Assembly: GCA_001797035.1 (NCBI GenBank)
Contig: MGOE01000094.1
Coordinates: 1,802-13,064 of the forward strand
DNA length: 11,263 bases
Origin: Chloroflexi bacterium RBG_16_72_14
GTDB taxonomy: Bacteria; Chloroflexota; Limnocylindria; Limnocylindrales; CSP1-4
Direction of reading: 5' to 3'
Below are positions 5,831 to 11,263 of this stretch, piece after piece. The notes below the pieces were generated by a model. It saw only the letters and a list, made by a program, of their open reading frames with translations, was not told the origin of the DNA and searched no databases. How positions within the stretch are numbered: the stretch's first letter is position 1; each line of letters begins with the position of its first letter. A program made the translations under genes and the position numbers.

Positions 5831-8149
5831 TCAGTGCAGCGGGAGGAGGACGTTCGTGTACTGGCCTTTGCCGTTGCTGTCCTGCGCGTAGACCTTGAAC
5901 GTCGCCGTGCCCGTCCCGCTGGACTTGAGGGTGATCGTGACCTTGTAGGACGTGGCGGAGACCTTGCTGAAGGTCGCCGACCAGTACCCGCTGAGACCGG
6001 GCTGGTAGACGCGGACCCGCGGCGTCGTGTCGAGGCCCTCGGCGGTCGTGGCCGTGATCGTGATCTTCTGGCCGCGCGCGGGCGTCGCGTCGCTGAACGT
6101 GACCCGGAAGGCGTCCGCTCGGACCGACGTGCGCTGGGTGGAGGTCTGGGTCCCGTTGGTCGCGGTGACCGACACGTAGTAGAGGCCCCGCGGCACGAAC
6201 GCGCCTGCGTCGTTGCGGCCGTCCCACGCGAACGTGTAGGTGCCTGCCGCCAGGGCCGCCTCGGTCTTCATCGTGCGCACCGGGGAGCCGGAATCGTCGG
6301 TCATGACCCAGGTCACCGTCGCTGCGCTCCGGAGCACGAACGACTGGGTGGCGGTCTTCGCGAGCGGATCCCCGTCCTGTGGGAAGAACAGCGACGTGGA
6401 CGTCTTGACGAAGCCCAGCGCGCCGTACAGCTCGACGTTGCGGGTCTGGGCCTCGCTTGCGTTTCCCGCCCGGTCGCGGGCGACGATCCGGATCGTGTGG
6501 ATCCCGTCCTTCGCCCAGCTGCCGCTCGGCGTGCGGCCGTCCCAGGTCAGCGTCCCGCCGCTGGAGCCCACGCTGACCACGAACGAGCCGGTGGTGGTGT
6601 CCGCCGCATCCTTCGCGGTCCCCGTCACCGTGCCGGGCTCGTCGGAGCTGACGGCGAAGCCGATCGTGTCGCGCGAGCCGTCGCCGTTGGGCGTGAACTG
6701 GGGGACGGTCGTGCCGTCCGCGTCCGCGACCGACACGTTCGGCGCGCGGGTGTCCACGACGATCGGGCCGTCGGCCTCGGACGGGCCGTTGTCCCACGCG
6801 TCCTCGGCCGTGAGGACCCAGCGGTAGGTCCCGTCGGACAGGGACCCCGACGCCGGGCTCCAGGTCAGCGCGGCCGTCTCGCCGGTGCCGTTCGCCGTGG
6901 CCAGGGTCGCCCCGTCGCCGTCGCGCACGTTGAGCGTCCACGACGCCGACTCGGACAGGCGCAGCGAGAGCGGGAACGTGTCCTGCGAGCCGTCGCCGTT
7001 GGGCGAGAAGGCCCCCGTGCCATCCTCGACGGTCCACAGCCGCGGCGCGGCGCTGTCGCGCGGCTTGAGGGCGGTGCCGGTCATCCAGCCCTCGGTCCCG
7101 CCGTCGGTGTGCACCCGGAAGATCGGGCTGCCGTCGGCGGCGAGCGGCGTCTCCTTCGCGTCGAGCCGGACCTTGTCGGAGGTGGCCAGGGTCGCGACCG
7201 GGACCGCACCGGCCTCCGGCAGGGCGGCCGCGTCCTCGACGCTCCCGAACACGGGCGTGCCGTCCGCGAGCGGGCTCGCATTGCCGGGCACCACGAACGT
7301 TGAGGGGTCGCCGCCCGTCCCCGCGTAGCTGGCGCCCGTGACCTGCTCGGTGGTCAGCGACATCTTGCCCACGATCGAGCGGTAGAAGCCGGACGGCGCC
7401 GCGCTGTCCGGATCCATCAGGTACGTGTAGCCCGGGCGCCGGGTCGAGGCATAGGACAGGACGTGGTTCTTGAAGTCCGGGGCGCCGCGCCAGTACTGCT
7501 CGATCGTCTGCTTGGTCGTGAACAGGGCCCGGATGTAGTAGGGGTCGTGGCTGTGCCCGTTGGCGATCACCGCGCGGGCGCCGGCCTTGAGGAACGCGGA
7601 CCCGTAGTTGTCCACGCGCTGCTTCGCGGTGGACAGCGAGGGCGCGGTCTGCCCGGGCTCGGAGTTGCCCGACGCGTAGCACAGGTGGAACAGCAGGACG
7701 ACGGCGTTGGGGGCCGGCGTCAGGTCGTCGATGTATGGCTCGCCGTAGTACTTGTTCTCGTTGTCCGACAGCTTGCCGTCGCCGTTGGTGTCGGCGTTGA
7801 GCCCGAAACCGTCCTTGGTCGTGTAGTTCGGGTCGTAGGTGTACGGGCTGGGCCAGCCGTTGCCGTGTCCGAGGTACACGATGATCGACGCGCCGTTGAC
7901 CGCGGCCTTCACCTTCGACCAGGTGGCGTTGGGGCTGTAGACCTTCACCACGTTGGTCGTGTACTTGACCGCCTCGGCGTAGACCTGGTCGGCGTACGAC
8001 CGGTAGGTGGACGTCACGCTGTGCGTGGCACCGACGATGATCGCGACCTTGGGGTTGATCGCCGCGTGCGCAGCCGGTGCCGCCGCGGGGGCGAACGCGC
8101 TGACGCCGGCGAGGAGCGCGGCGACCAGGGCGAGGGCGATCTTGCGCAA
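5831..8149 (-). CDS. Secreted caspase-fold-like (clan CD type) protein with SH3-like and FlgD-Ig domains
   Basis: Exported 772-aa multidomain protein; I do not recognise it as a named family. Residues 1-29 are a Sec signal peptide (cleavage after AHA, 27-29). About 32-260 looks like an alpha/beta caspase-type domain: strand KVAIIVG (34-40), strand NVVKVYSP, strand SIIVYLGHGNG with His95-Gly96, strand AVVLLFHLCYASG with Cys157, then a helix and ARAVIANGHSH. A hydrophobic strand before HG and another before Cys is the clan CD dyad pattern (caspase, gingipain, clostripain, CHAT). Between the dyad residues is an EF-hand-like loop (D120, N122, D124, S128, E131). About 315-366 is SH3-like (RVHTDGGTEGWMTG). 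FlgD-type Ig modules follow at SPNGDG 382, TPNGDG 486 and FFPQDGD 588, then a C-terminal domain (about 680-772) homologous to that of the GH18 enzyme. Start: TTG 8149, with GGAG nine bases upstream and no in-frame ATG nearby. Proteolysis is inferred, not shown; a non-catalytic surface protein is the alternative. Confidence 0.8.
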   Translation of the reverse strand: MRKIALALVAALLAGVSAFAPAAAPAAHAAINPKVAIIVGATHSVTSTYRSYADQVYAEAVKYTTNVVKVYSPNATWSKVKAAVNGASIIVYLGHGNGWPSPYTYDPNYTTKDGFGLNADTNGDGKLSDNENKYYGEPYIDDLTPAPNAVVLLFHLCYASGNSEPGQTAPSLSTAKQRVDNYGSAFLKAGARAVIANGHSHDPYYIRALFTTKQTIEQYWRGAPDFKNHVLSYASTRRPGYTYLMDPDSAAPSGFYRSIVGKMSLTTEQVTGASYAGTGGDPSTFVVPGNASPLADGTPVFGSVEDAAALPEAGAVPVATLATSDKVRLDAKETPLAADGSPIFRVHTDGGTEGWMTGTALKPRDSAAPRLWTVEDGTGAFSPNGDGSQDTFPLSLRLSESASWTLNVRDGDGATLATANGTGETAALTWSPASGSLSDGTYRWVLTAEDAWDNGPSEADGPIVVDTRAPNVSVADADGTTVPQFTPNGDGSRDTIGFAVSSDEPGTVTGTAKDAADTTTGSFVVSVGSSGGTLTWDGRTPSGSWAKDGIHTIRIVARDRAGNASEAQTRNVELYGALGFVKTSTSLFFPQDGDPLAKTATQSFVLRSAATVTWVMTDDSGSPVRTMKTEAALAAGTYTFAWDGRNDAGAFVPRGLYYVSVTATNGTQTSTQRTSVRADAFRVTFSDATPARGQKITITATTAEGLDTTPRVRVYQPGLSGYWSATFSKVSATSYKVTITLKSSGTGTATFKVYAQDSNGKGQYTNVLLPLH
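7757..7792 (-). other. EF-hand-like calcium-loop codons inside the caspase-fold-like domain
   Basis: These twelve codons encode DTNGDGKLSDNE, residues 120-131, with side-chain oxygens at loop positions 1, 3, 5, 9 and 12 and Gly at 6, as in EF-hand/dockerin loops. The loop sits between the putative catalytic His95 and Cys157, so calcium could order the active site. There is no second loop and no clear flanking helix pair. It may be an isolated calcium-binding loop like those in bacterial surface proteins. Confidence 0.6.
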
Positions 8150-8158
8150 CGGGATGGG

Positions 8159-8162
8159 CTCC
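8159..8162 (-). promoter_or_regulatory. Ribosome-binding site deciding the TTG start of the caspase-fold-like gene
   Basis: GGAG on the minus strand lies nine bases before the TTG at 8147-8149. The nearby ATG at 8167-8169 is out of frame, and the codons upstream in frame hold no ATG or GTG close by. Translation from this TTG places a perfect charged-hydrophobic signal peptide at the N-terminus, which supports the choice. Confidence 0.55.
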
Positions 8163-8174
8163 GGTCCATGCAGG

Positions 8175-8198
8175 CGCCCGGGCGATGAGATCCGGGCG
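8175..8198 (-). promoter_or_regulatory. Inverted repeat in the leader of the caspase-fold-like gene
   Basis: CGCCCGG (8175-8181) and CCGGGCG (8192-8198) are perfect 7-bp complements around a 10-base AT-containing loop, ending about 25 bases before the TTG start. No U-tract follows, so it is unlikely to be a terminator. It could be an operator or a leader hairpin next to the ribosome-binding site. The rest of the 8150-8410 gap holds no supportable gene, no recognisable riboswitch and no convincing -35/-10 pair. Confidence 0.4.
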
Positions 8199-8304
8199 TG
8201 GATGCGTGCCCCTCCAGCCTCGCCGCGCGCGCCCTCGCGGCCAACCCGAGGATGGTCACTGGACGCGTGGCCCTTTCGGTCGGGGGGTGGGCCGGTGCCG
8301 CGCG

Positions 8305-8317
8305 GTCGGGTGCGGTC
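8305..8317. repeat. Dispersed 13-bp repeat, copy B (downstream of rmlD)
   Basis: Identical to 5768-5780 (gtcgggtgcggtc) and located about 95 bases 3' of the rmlD stop. The related flank ccggtgcc is at 8292-8299. See copy A for the comparison. On the transcript strand both copies are C-rich. Confidence 0.45.
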
Positions 8318-8332
8318 CGGGGCGGTCGCGGC

Positions 8333-8365
8333 GTGGTGCGCGGGTGGTGCGCGGGTGGTGCGCGG
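8333..8365. repeat. Perfect triplicated 11-bp tandem repeat downstream of rmlD
   Basis: Three head-to-tail exact copies of gtggtgcgcgg lie 46 bases 3' of the rmlD stop. They are followed by two copies of gcgcggagcgcg (8360-8371 and 8376-8387). As minus-strand RNA the unit reads ccgcgcaccac, C-rich and poorly structured. Eleven bases is about one helical turn and not a codon multiple, which supports a non-coding role or simple slippage. It may help end transcription of the rml operon or phase a DNA-binding protein; neither is shown. Confidence 0.75.
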
Positions 8366-8410
8366 AGCGCGCGAGGCGCGGAGCGCGGGGCGTGCGCGGG
8401 CGTCGGCCGG

Positions 8411-9337
8411 TCAGCCCTGCCGGAGGCTTCGCAGCAGGGCCGGGACCGCGTCGGCGAAGGCGTCGCGCCAGTGGCGCATCGGCTCGCCCGAGGGCAGCGG
8501 CGTGGGCTCGAGGACGGCCCACAGGGGCGGGGTGCTCGCCCGCTGCCAGGTGGACGCCGGGACCTCCTCGACCTGCACGTCGATCGCCGTCGCCCGGAGG
8601 ACCTCGCGTGCCCACTCCGCGCGCGAGGCGCGACCCCTGTTGACCAGGTGGTGGTACCGGGCGAGCTCGCTCTCCGGGCACAGCTCGTCCTCGCCGATCA
8701 GCTCCACGATGGCCTCGGCGACGTCCGGGGCGTAGGTGGGACTGCCGATCTCGTCGCCGACCACGCGAAGCGGCTCGCCGGCGGCCCGCGCCCGAATCGC
8801 CGCCGCCGCGATCTTGGCCGGGAAGTCGTTGCCGGGCGGGCCGTGGAGCCATGAGGTCCGGACGATCGCCAGCGGCATGAGCTCGTCCTCGAACATCGCG
8901 CCCGAGGCGAGCCGCTCCGCCTCCGCCTTGCTGGCCCCGTACGCGTTGATCGGGTTGCGCCGGTCGTAGGGCCCGTAGCCCTGCCCGTCGGTCCGCGTGC
9001 CGTCGAACACTTCGTTGGTCGAGATCACCGCGAGGTGGGCGTGGTACCCGACGCAGGCCTCGGCGACCAGGCCCGTAGCGGTCGCGTTCCGGCGCATCGC
9101 CAGGGCGGGATCCTTCGCGCAGCCGTCCACGTCCGTCCACGCCGCGGCATGGATCACGAGCTCGGGGCGATCGCGCTCGATCAGCGCGCCGACGGACTCG
9201 ACCGTCAGCGTATCCAGGTCGAACTCGGGCCTCGACCACGCGATCGGACCCTTCGGCCCCGTGAACGGCGCCGCCTCGAGCGCCTCGATCAGCGCCCGGC
9301 CCAGCCGGCCGCTGGCACCGGTGACCGCGACCCGCAT
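8411..9337 (-). CDS. rmlD: dTDP-4-dehydrorhamnose reductase
   Basis: Catalyses the last step of dTDP-L-rhamnose synthesis, NAD(P)H-dependent reduction of dTDP-4-dehydro-L-rhamnose, in the cytosol. The 308-aa product is normal length for the extended short-chain dehydrogenase family. It shows the nucleotide-binding TGASGRLG (6-13), HAAAWTDVDGCAKDP (63-77), STNEVFDG (106-113) with T107, the catalytic YxxxK as Y133-GAS-K137, RTSWLHG (160-166) and GSPTYAPDVAEAI (198-210), all in family order. STN replaces the more common STD of RmlD. ATG 9337 lies three bases after the rmlB stop with a weak GGGGA ten bases upstream, so it is translated in one operon with rmlA and rmlB. It is the last rml gene here; a 261-bp gap follows. 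The missing rmlC leaves open that it reduces another dTDP-4-keto-6-deoxysugar, for example towards dTDP-6-deoxytalose. Confidence 0.93.
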   Translation of the reverse strand: MRVAVTGASGRLGRALIEALEAAPFTGPKGPIAWSRPEFDLDTLTVESVGALIERDRPELVIHAAAWTDVDGCAKDPALAMRRNATATGLVAEACVGYHAHLAVISTNEVFDGTRTDGQGYGPYDRRNPINAYGASKAEAERLASGAMFEDELMPLAIVRTSWLHGPPGNDFPAKIAAAAIRARAAGEPLRVVGDEIGSPTYAPDVAEAIVELIGEDELCPESELARYHHLVNRGRASRAEWAREVLRATAIDVQVEEVPASTWQRASTPPLWAVLEPTPLPSGEPMRHWRDAFADAVPALLRSLRQG

Positions 9338-9340
9338 CGG

Positions 9341-10453
9341 TCAGCCGTCCCCGTCCACCACCTCGTCCACCGCCCGGCCGGCGGCGAGACGGTCGCCGTA
9401 CTGGCGCGTGTAATAGGCGTCCCACTCCCCCGTCCGGGCCTGCTCCACCCACTGCGGGTTGTCCCGGTACCAGGCGACCGTCGCCGGCAGCCCGTCCTCG
9501 AACGCGACCCGCGCCCGCCAGCCCAGCGCCGCCAGCTTCGACCCGTCCATCGCGTACCGCCGGTCGTGCCCGGGGCGGTCCGGCACCGTGCGCACGAGTG
9601 ACCAGTCGCGGCCGGCTGCCTCGAGCAGCCGCCCGATGACCTCGCGGTTCGGCAGCTCGGTCCCGCCGGCCACGTTGTACGCCTCACCCGGCTCGCCATG
9701 GCGCAGGGCGAACTCGATCCCGGCGGCGTGGTCCGACACGTGGAGCCAGTCGCGGACCTGCATCCCGTCGCCGTACATCGGCAGCGGCATGCCCGCCAGC
9801 GCGTTGGTGACGAACAGCGGGATCAGCTTCTCAGGGTGCTGGTGCGGGCCGTAGGTGTTGGAGCCGCGGGTGGTCACCACGTCCAGGCCGTAGGTGACGT
9901 GATAGGCGCGGACCAGCAGCTCGCCGGCGGCCTTGGCCGCGGCGTACGGGCTGCGCGGCGCGAGGGCGTCCGTCTCCACGCTCCGGCCCTCGGCGATCTC
10001 GCCGTAGACCTCGTCGGTGCTGACCTGGAGGAAGCGGGGCGTGGTCGCCCGCTCGCCGGCCCAGGCTCGCTCGGTGTCGTGGCGCACGGCCTCGAGCAGC
10101 ACGTGCACGCCGATGACGCCGGTCCGCAGGAACGCCTCCGGGTCCAGGATCGACCGGTCCACGTGCGTCTCGGCCGCGACGTTGATGACCGCGTCCGCAC
10201 TCGCGACCAGGGGACCCACCGCCGCCGGGTCCGCGATGTCGCCCCGCACGAACGCGAAGCGCGCGGACTGCTCCGGGTCCGACTCGACCGTCTCGAGGTT
10301 CGAGCGATTGCCCGCGTAGGTGAGCTTGTCGAGCACGGTGACGCGGGTGCCGTCCCGCCGGCCGAGGATGTCGCGGACCAGCTGGCTGCCGATGAACCCG
10401 GCGCCGCCCGTGACCAGGAGGTGGGCGCCGGGCGCGATGCGGTCGGTGGTCAC
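9341..10453 (-). CDS. rmlB: dTDP-glucose 4,6-dehydratase
   Basis: Converts dTDP-D-glucose to dTDP-4-dehydro-6-deoxy-D-glucose with tightly bound NAD+, the branch point for dTDP-deoxysugars; cytosolic. The 370-aa product shows TGGAGFIG (15-22), ETHVDRSI (95-102), STDEVYGE (145-152) with the catalytic T146, D147 and E148, and Y170-AAA-K174. SNTYGPHQHPEKLIP (198-212), VRDWLHV (233-239) and RPGHDRRYA (293-301) follow. All active-site signatures of RmlB are intact. The start is GTG 10453, overlapping the rmlA stop as GTGA; the next in-frame residues lead straight into the Rossmann strand, so the start is well placed. Length is slightly above the usual 340-360 because of a short C-terminal tail after residue 345. 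It feeds rmlD three bases downstream through an epimerase that is not in view. Confidence 0.96.
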   Translation of the reverse strand: MTTDRIAPGAHLLVTGGAGFIGSQLVRDILGRRDGTRVTVLDKLTYAGNRSNLETVESDPEQSARFAFVRGDIADPAAVGPLVASADAVINVAAETHVDRSILDPEAFLRTGVIGVHVLLEAVRHDTERAWAGERATTPRFLQVSTDEVYGEIAEGRSVETDALAPRSPYAAAKAAGELLVRAYHVTYGLDVVTTRGSNTYGPHQHPEKLIPLFVTNALAGMPLPMYGDGMQVRDWLHVSDHAAGIEFALRHGEPGEAYNVAGGTELPNREVIGRLLEAAGRDWSLVRTVPDRPGHDRRYAMDGSKLAALGWRARVAFEDGLPATVAWYRDNPQWVEQARTGEWDAYYTRQYGDRLAAGRAVDEVVDGDG

Positions 10454-11217
10454 CTGGCGTCGTTCGGGTGGGCGGGCGGCGGCAGCAGCGTGCCGGCGTC
10501 CGCATCGGCGCCCGCGAGCTCGGCGGCCCGCAGCAGGCTGGGCACCGTGCCGGCGTCCGTCCAGTGGCCCTCGTACACGCGGGTGAACAGCCCGCCGGCC
10601 GGGATGTAGTGGTTCAGGACGTCCGTGATCTCGAACTCGCCACGCCCGGAGGGGGCAAGCGTCTCGATCACGTCGAAGGCGTCCGGCCGCAGGAGGTACA
10701 CCCCGATCGGGATGAGGTCGCTCTTGGGATGGGCCGGCTTCTCCTCGAACCCGACCACGTTGCCCGCCTCGTCGAACTCGGCCACGCCGAAGCGCTGGGG
10801 ATCCGGGACCCGGTACAGGAGGGTGCCGGCGCCCCAGGGCCCGTGGTCGAAGTCGCGGGCCGTCTCCTCCAGCGGCTCGCCCCGGAGGATGTTGTCGCCC
10901 AGGACCACGCAGAACGAGTCGTCGGCGATGAAGTCCCGCGCCAGGCCGATGGCGTGCGCGATGCCCAGCGCGCCGCGCTGGTAGCGATAGGTCAGGTCGA
11001 GGCCGAAGTGCTTCCCGTCGCCCAGCAGCTCCACGATGTCGCCGACGCTCTTGCCGCCGACGATCACCATGACCTCGCGGATCCCCATGCCCGCCAGGGT
11101 GTCGAGCGGGTAGTAGATCATCGGCCGGTCGTAGATCGGCAGCAGGTGCTTGTTGGTGACGATGGTGAGCGGGAACAGCCGGCTCGCCGTGCCGCCCGCG
11201 AGGACGAGGCCCTTCAT
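10450..11217 (-). CDS. rmlA: Glucose-1-phosphate thymidylyltransferase, short form
   Basis: Makes dTDP-glucose from dTTP and glucose-1-phosphate, the entry step of the dTDP-sugar pathway; cytosolic. The 255-aa product contains LAGGTASRLFPLT (6-18), NKHLLPIYDRPMIYYPL (22-38), VLGDNIL (105-111), FEEKP (157-161), GEFEITDVLN (193-202) and WTDAGT (219-224), the nucleotidyltransferase signatures in order. TAS stands where SGT is usual in the first loop, a variant seen in short homologues. It lacks most of the C-terminal helical part of the roughly 290-aa enterobacterial RmlA, so allosteric control by dTDP-rhamnose may differ (inference). ATG 11217 has no clear ribosome-binding site; a TACCCT eight bases upstream could give a leaderless mRNA. 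The stop overlaps the rmlB start by GTGA. It is the first gene of the visible operon, though genes beyond 11263 could precede it. Confidence 0.94.
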   Translation of the reverse strand: MKGLVLAGGTASRLFPLTIVTNKHLLPIYDRPMIYYPLDTLAGMGIREVMVIVGGKSVGDIVELLGDGKHFGLDLTYRYQRGALGIAHAIGLARDFIADDSFCVVLGDNILRGEPLEETARDFDHGPWGAGTLLYRVPDPQRFGVAEFDEAGNVVGFEEKPAHPKSDLIPIGVYLLRPDAFDVIETLAPSGRGEFEITDVLNHYIPAGGLFTRVYEGHWTDAGTVPSLLRAAELAGADADAGTLLPPPAHPNDAR

Positions 11218-11225
11218 CGCCCGAG

Positions 11226-11231
11226 AGGGTA
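11226..11231 (-). promoter_or_regulatory. Possible -10 element for a leaderless rmlA transcript
   Basis: TACCCT on the minus strand fits the TANNNT -10 pattern and ends eight bases before the rmlA ATG, the spacing expected if transcription starts at or next to the start codon. The absence of a ribosome-binding site before this ATG agrees with that. No -35 resembling TTGACA is present in the 32 bases left before the window edge. Weak, but it is the only promoter-like site seen near rmlA. Confidence 0.25.
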
Positions 11232-11263
11232 GCAGGACCGGCAGGTCCGCCCGGGGTGGGGCC

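Noticed and set aside
1621..5898. 1425-codon open frame on the plus strand
   Set aside because: It lies antisense to the GH18 gene, and its product is a low-complexity mix of Arg, Gly, Ala and Val without domains. The minus-strand frame has recognisable motifs throughout.
4949..7303. 784-codon plus-strand open frame crossing the 5518-5830 gap
   Set aside because: It is antisense to two genes with clear domains and shows no domain of its own. Long stop-free frames are expected at this GC content.
5526..7682. 718-codon minus-strand open frame
   Set aside because: An out-of-frame shadow of the caspase-fold-like gene that runs on through the gap to GH18, with an Arg/Gly-rich product.
8150..8260. 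Riboswitch in the leader of the caspase-fold-like gene
   Set aside because: I looked for conserved cores of c-di-GMP, c-di-AMP and cobalamin types and found none; only a simple hairpin is present.
8333..8387. Tandem repeats as a CRISPR array or mobile-element end
   Set aside because: Units of 11-12 bp are adjacent without spacers, there are no cas genes, and no transposase or target-site duplication is visible.
8256..9452. 398-codon minus-strand frame over rmlD and the tandem repeats
   Set aside because: An alternative frame of rmlD. The in-frame RmlD protein has all reductase motifs, so the repeat region is best treated as non-coding.
1..11263. tRNA, rRNA or integrase/att features
   Set aside because: No tRNA-like cloverleaf ends, rRNA segments, integrase-like frames or long direct repeats were seen on either strand.

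Overview
The window is very GC-rich, with codon third positions almost always G or C, and every gene I can support lies on the minus strand. Read in the direction of transcription (high to low coordinate) the order is rmlA, rmlB, rmlD, a secreted caspase-fold-like protein, a secreted GH18 glycosidase, a dolichol-phosphate-mannose-synthase-type GT2, and a GT4 glycosyltransferase cut by the left edge. The secreted proteins have plain Sec signal peptides without lipoboxes and carry FlgD-type Ig repeats, and no outer-membrane proteins are visible. This fits a high-GC, probably monoderm-like bacterium such as a GC-rich Chloroflexota or Actinomycetota lineage. That placement is an inference; no marker gene is present to settle it.

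Region by region: 8411-11217 is a compact dTDP-sugar operon. rmlA and rmlB overlap by GTGA, and rmlD follows three bases later. It supplies glucose-1-phosphate thymidylyltransferase, the 4,6-dehydratase and the final reductase of dTDP-L-rhamnose synthesis, but the 3,5-epimerase rmlC is not in the window. 8150-8410 is non-coding, with a triplicated 11-bp repeat and a short hairpin in the leader of the next gene. 5831-8149 encodes a secreted multidomain protein that starts at TTG. Its N-terminal domain looks like a clan CD (caspase/gingipain/CHAT) fold with a His-Gly and a Cys block and an EF-hand-like loop between them. 5518-5830 is non-coding and again holds G/T-rich (C-rich in the transcript) sequence plus short hairpins. 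1702-5517 is a large secreted GH18 enzyme. 854-1705 (GT2) and 1-857 (GT4, partial) follow with GTGA stop/start overlaps.

Together the genes suggest cell-envelope work. The window makes an activated deoxysugar, a polyprenyl-phosphate sugar donor and at least one cytoplasmic glycosyltransferase. It also encodes two exported proteins that share one tail plan: SH3-like domain, FlgD-Ig repeats, an FFPQDGD module and a common roughly 90-residue C-terminal domain. The shared tail is probably a surface-attachment or display module. The most interesting object is the caspase-fold-like protein and its relation to the GH18 enzyme. The large plus-strand reading frames across the window are GC-driven shadows of these genes.
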